The notes beneath the pieces are model-generated. The model was not told where the DNA came from. It searched no databases and was given only the letters and a program-made list of their open reading frames with translations. From an uncultured Clostridium sp. (GTDB taxonomy: Bacteria; Bacillota; Clostridia; TANB77; CAG-508), in contig CAMSEM010000003.1 of assembly GCA_947057505.1 (NCBI GenBank), positions 1 to 33,458 on the forward strand: a stretch of 33,458 bases of DNA, given 5' to 3'. Positions 30,608-33,458 of the stretch are shown here, one piece after another; within the stretch, counting starts at the first letter, position 1; every line of letters starts with the position of its first letter. The translations under genes and the position numbers were made by a program.

Positions 30608-32077
30608 TTACTCTAAAATCTCTCTAATAATTTCCCTTTCATCAAAAGGATATTTTTTTCCTTTAATTTCTTGTGTTAATTCATGACCTTTTCCTGCAAT
30701 CACAATGATATCCTTTTTGTTTGCTATTGTAATTGCTTTTTTGATTGCTTCTTTTCTATCTAAAATACATTCATAACTACCCTTTGTTTTTTTGATGCCT
30801 TTTTCTATTTGTGATACTATTTCTTCTGGCTTTTCGGTTCTTGGGTTGTCTGATGTAATAATGGTGTGATCTGCTATGGTTCCTGATATGGTTCCCATGA
30901 TTGGTCTTTTGCCAGAGTCTCTATCTCCTCCACAGCCAAATACACAAATTAATTTACCTTGTGTATAAGTTTTTACAGTGGTTAAAATATTTTCTAAGCT
31001 TTCTGGGCTATGTGCATAGTCTATCATAATAGTTAGTTCTTTTTGATTATCTACTAATTCACTTCTTCCTGGTACACGAATATTTAGTAATGCTTCTATT
31101 ATATTTTCTGCTGTACAGCCATATTTTAGTGCTACACTAATAGCTGCTAGTGAATTGTATACACTAAATCTACCTGGAATTCCAGTTTTTACTCTTTGAT
31201 TTTTATCGCCTAGTTTTACTTTAAAATCTACATAGGCATTTGTTACTGTAATATCTTTTGCAAGTAAATTTCCTGGGTTATCTATTCCATAAGTGGTAAA
31301 GGTACAATTTGGTACTAGGTTTGGTAATTTGTTTGCATAAATATCATCTGAATTAATATAGCCATATTTACACATAGAAAATAGTTTTACTTTTGATTCA
31401 AAGTAATCTTCCATGCTAGAATGTTCTTTTTGGCTAATGTGGTCTTTTGAAAAGTTTGTAAAAATGCCAACATCAAACTCGCAGCCATCTACTCTACCTA
31501 ATTTTAAACTTTGAGAAGATACCTCCATTACAGCAAATTCACATTTTGCTTTTACCATTTGGCTTAACAATTCTTGTAGTTCTAGGCTTTCTGGAGTGGT
31601 TCTGTCGTTATCTCCTAAGTTTTTATCTCCTATATATGTGCAAATTGTTCCAATAAGACCTACTTTATATCCTTGTTTTTCTAATAAAGACTTAATCATA
31701 AATGTGGTAGTAGTTTTTCCTTTAGTTCCAGTTACCCCTATTAGCTTTAATTTTTTAGAAGGGTTTTGATAATAGTTGCATGCACAAATGGAAATTGCAT
31801 GCCTTGTGTCTGGTGCTAAAATGAAGGTTATATCATCGGTTAAATCTTTTACCATTTCTCTGGTTAATTTATCTGCTTGTGCCATAATAACTTTTGCACC
31901 ATTTTGAATGGCCTCTCCAATGAATTCATGACCGTTTTGTTCAAAACCATCTATTGCAACAAACATGTCTCCTGTTTTTATCTTTTGAGAGCTACTTTCT
32001 ATTTTAGGAACATCTACTTCTAGACTTCCTTTTACTTTTAGGCCTTCTAAGCCCGCTAAAATACTTTTTAATTCCAT
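30608..32077 (-). CDS. murE: UDP-MurNAc-tripeptide synthetase MurE, meso-DAP type
   Basis: 489 aa. ATP-dependent ligase adding the third residue of the peptidoglycan stem peptide. The P-loop is GVTGTKGKTTTTF, with MEVSSQSLKLGRVDGCEFD, DYAHSPESLENIL and GCGGDRDSGKRPIMG. SDNPRTEKP carries the DNPR motif that selects meso-diaminopimelate rather than lysine, so the cell wall is most likely A1gamma-DAP type. Full length. ATG with AGGAG. It follows a truncated PBP gene on the same strand. Confidence 0.96.
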   Translation of the reverse strand: MELKSILAGLEGLKVKGSLEVDVPKIESSSQKIKTGDMFVAIDGFEQNGHEFIGEAIQNGAKVIMAQADKLTREMVKDLTDDITFILAPDTRHAISICACNYYQNPSKKLKLIGVTGTKGKTTTTFMIKSLLEKQGYKVGLIGTICTYIGDKNLGDNDRTTPESLELQELLSQMVKAKCEFAVMEVSSQSLKLGRVDGCEFDVGIFTNFSKDHISQKEHSSMEDYFESKVKLFSMCKYGYINSDDIYANKLPNLVPNCTFTTYGIDNPGNLLAKDITVTNAYVDFKVKLGDKNQRVKTGIPGRFSVYNSLAAISVALKYGCTAENIIEALLNIRVPGRSELVDNQKELTIMIDYAHSPESLENILTTVKTYTQGKLICVFGCGGDRDSGKRPIMGTISGTIADHTIITSDNPRTEKPEEIVSQIEKGIKKTKGSYECILDRKEAIKKAITIANKKDIIVIAGKGHELTQEIKGKKYPFDEREIIREILE

Positions 32078-32194
32078 AGCTTTCTCCTATCCTTCTTTTA
32101 TTTTTTATTACATTTTTTCTTATGTGGTTTATCTTCCTAATTTTCCATTTGTATTATACCATAACTTGTTTTTAGAAAGCAACTTATGTTTGAA

Positions 32195-32497
32195 TTATAT
32201 TTCTACAATAATTTTTGTTCCTTCATATACACTAATTCCTTGTTTTGGTAATTGCTCTTTAATGACACAAGTTTGTTTGTCATATTCTTCTGGCTCATTT
32301 TTTATTTGCAGTTCTAAATTTACTTCTTTTAATGCTTTAGTTGCATCTAATATAGTCATTCCTTCTATTTTTGGTACTTCTACTTGCTTTTTCATTTCTT
32401 CTTCTGTTTCGTTATCTTTTTGTAGTTCTAAATATGGTAATACTTCAGATAATACTTGCCCTCCTACTGGTGCTCCTACCGCACCTCCTTGGGTGAT
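32195..32497 (-). pseudogene. C-terminal stump of a class B penicillin-binding protein (SpoVD/PbpB type, PASTA domain)
   Basis: The open frame begins right after a TAA (32498-32500) and has no start. It reads ITQGGAVGAPVGGQVLSEVL, the usual end of the transpeptidase domain (..GG-x-x-APV-x-x-x-x-x-E-VLPYL), a short Glu-rich linker, then one PASTA repeat (VEVPKIEGMTILDATKALKE to KIIVEI). The SxxK, SxN and KTG motifs would lie upstream but are absent; the 200 bases upstream do not encode them in any frame. Position before murE fits spoVD/pbpB of the dcw cluster. Break at ~32497 is by deletion, insertion or misjoin. Confidence 0.75.
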
Positions 32498-32531
32498 TTA
32501 AGCAACACAAATCAAGTTAGCTGTTCGAACG

Positions 32532-32570
32532 ATAGTAAATTGCAGATGGCTTATGCAATTAAGTTACTAT
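32532..32570. other. Hairpin in the stretch beside the PBP break
   Basis: ATAGTA/TACTAT encloses AATTGCA/TGCAATT with a 4-base bulge. It sits between the broken PBP gene and the terminator of the next gene; palindrome GTTCGAAC is at 32523-32530. No gene is seen in 32498-32625. Confidence 0.4.
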
Positions 32571-32625
32571 ATTTTTCAAAAACCATAACAACTTTTTAAT
32601 GTTTTTTCAATAAAGTAGACAAAAA

Positions 32626-32664
32626 AATAACTAGATAATTATCTTCTGGTAATCTCTAGTTATT
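32626..32664 (-). terminator. Intrinsic terminator of the phosphodiesterase gene
   Basis: A 10-bp stem AATAACTAGA/TCTAGTTATT (32626-32635 with 32655-32664), then a long T-run on the minus strand, about 55 nt after the stop at 32718. Confidence 0.85.
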
Positions 32665-32717
32665 CAAAATCTATTTATATCTTTATATTTCAATTATCTC
32701 CTTGTGTATGAAGAGTA

Positions 32718-33323
32718 TTATGTATCTATAACAATTAGTGGTACAGTTAATTCCTCTTTACTAAAACCTGAATGAGATCCTTTTATTTTTCCAATATAAT
32801 TTTTTGCATCCTCTACAGTATTAACAAAATAAGCACCTTTTTTGCAAAAACTGATAAATTCTCCTAAGTTCGATTTCATATATTCCGATATCTCTTCTTT
32901 TCCAAATATATTATTTTTTATAAATTCATTTGTATCAAAAATATACATTTTATCTTGATAGTCTTTTTTGAATTCCTTTAAAAATTTATCTTTTTTATCT
33001 TCTTGCACATAATATGTTGCTGTTCCATAATCAATTCCTGGTAGAGCATAGAAATATTTATTATATTTTTCAAAATCCATCGTAATATCTTTTTCTGTTA
33101 TATCTATTTGTCCATGATCTGCTATGATAATAATTTCTAAATCTTGTATGCTTTGCTTTTTTAATTTAATTAGCTCCTTTTCCATTTCATTCATAATGTT
33201 TTTACTATATACTCCATTATAATGAGATTCCGAATCCACATATGGTAAATATAAGTAGGTAAATGTCTCAGCATTTATATTACTCTTTATATTATTTGTT
33301 GCTTTTTCAAATGCCTCTTCCAT
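32718..33323 (-). pseudogene. C-terminal half of an alkaline-phosphatase-superfamily phosphodiesterase
   Basis: 201 aa remain. FTYLYLPYVDSESHYNG supplies the Asp/His metal ligands, and IIIADHGQIDI is the conserved D-H-G of type I phosphodiesterase/nucleotide pyrophosphatases. HSGFSKEELTVPLIV, near the end, has the last His. The N-terminal half with the Thr/Ser nucleophile is missing. The ATG at 33323 follows a TAG two codons upstream, and no SD is present. Intact relatives are ~400-500 aa. It is therefore a 5'-truncated gene, or one interrupted by a frameshift near 33325 with the rest beyond the window edge. Terminator downstream is intact. Confidence 0.6.
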
Positions 33324-33381
33324 ATTCTACCATATTTTTACATAATTCTCAAGTTTTTTGTATACTAATTATAAAAAAATT

Positions 33382-33442
33382 GGCTTTGCAACTGCACAGT
33401 TTAAGGAATCCTCTGCATAAGTTATTCGTAATCGGCAAAGCC
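33382..33442. repeat. 8-bp inverted repeat near the right edge
   Basis: GGCTTTGC (33382-33389) and GCAAAGCC (33435-33442) bracket 45 bases that are richer in G+C than the flanking AT-rich DNA. No gene is seen in 33324-33458. Confidence 0.35.
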
Positions 33443-33458
33443 TCAACGACTAACTCAA

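Noticed and set aside
32521..32570. tRNA-like GTTCGAAC motif
   Set aside because: The flanking five-base arms do not pair as a T-stem, and there is no acceptor, D or anticodon arm.
1..33458. CRISPR arrays, rRNA genes, tRNA genes, insertion-sequence transposases
   Set aside because: No regularly spaced repeats, no rRNA or tRNA signatures and no transposase motifs were seen on either strand.

Overview
The window is about 33.5 kb of low-GC DNA, roughly 30% G+C by eye, with Clostridia-like content. It uses A/T-ending codons, strong AGGAGG ribosome-binding sites, TTGACA-17-TATAAT promoters and frequent GTG/TTG starts. It carries a Firmicutes-type S12, a rubredoxin-first rubrerythrin, a DAP-type MurE and a pilin-like GITLIALVVTI segment. 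This suits an uncultured gut-type Bacillota/Clostridia lineage; that assignment is inference. Nearly all housekeeping genes read leftward on the minus strand.

Layout. At 1-2.1 kb lie the end of a conjugative coupling ATPase (plus) and a convergent replication-relaxation-like gene, the only conjugation-type genes. At 2.3-6.5 kb are two pseudouridine synthases (rluB-like, and rluD with a 1-base frameshift), a 110-aa membrane protein and a 555-aa polytopic protein with a long structured leader. At 6.7-7.3 kb is an orphan plus-strand gene. At 7.3-9.3 kb is rpsB-tsf, then a rubrerythrin. At 10.3-15.4 kb is the str operon rpsL-rpsG-fusA-tuf, with structured RNA in every spacer. At 15.5-20.4 kb are trmFO, a small frameshifted gene and an SNF2 helicase. 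At 20.6-23.2 kb are a second small membrane protein and topA. At 23.4-25.9 kb is a pilin-anchored protein with an FGE/C-type-lectin-like C-terminus. At 26-27 kb are a small hypothetical gene, a decayed gene and a candidate small RNA. At 27-32.5 kb is part of the dcw cluster (murG-ftsW-mraY-murE plus a stump of a PBP gene; order reads leftward from the PBP). The last kb holds an N-terminally incomplete phosphodiesterase.

The most interesting signals are four. (1) The last ~190 bp of the pilin/FGE-like gene has the composition and protein pattern of a diversity-generating retroelement variable region, although no reverse transcriptase or template is in the window. (2) Two unrelated small membrane-protein genes 17 kb apart share a conserved ~75-nt 5' leader with two hairpins. 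(3) A promoter, GC-rich folded segment and U-run at 26830-26931 look like an unannotated ~67-nt RNA gene. (4) A diverged palindromic element of about 40 nt occurs three times around fusA and tuf.

Four genes (rluD, murG, topA and the gene after trmFO) each carry one single-base frameshift, and two genes are cut short near the right end. Since murG and topA are normally essential, base-level sequence error or misassembly should be excluded before biological decay is inferred.
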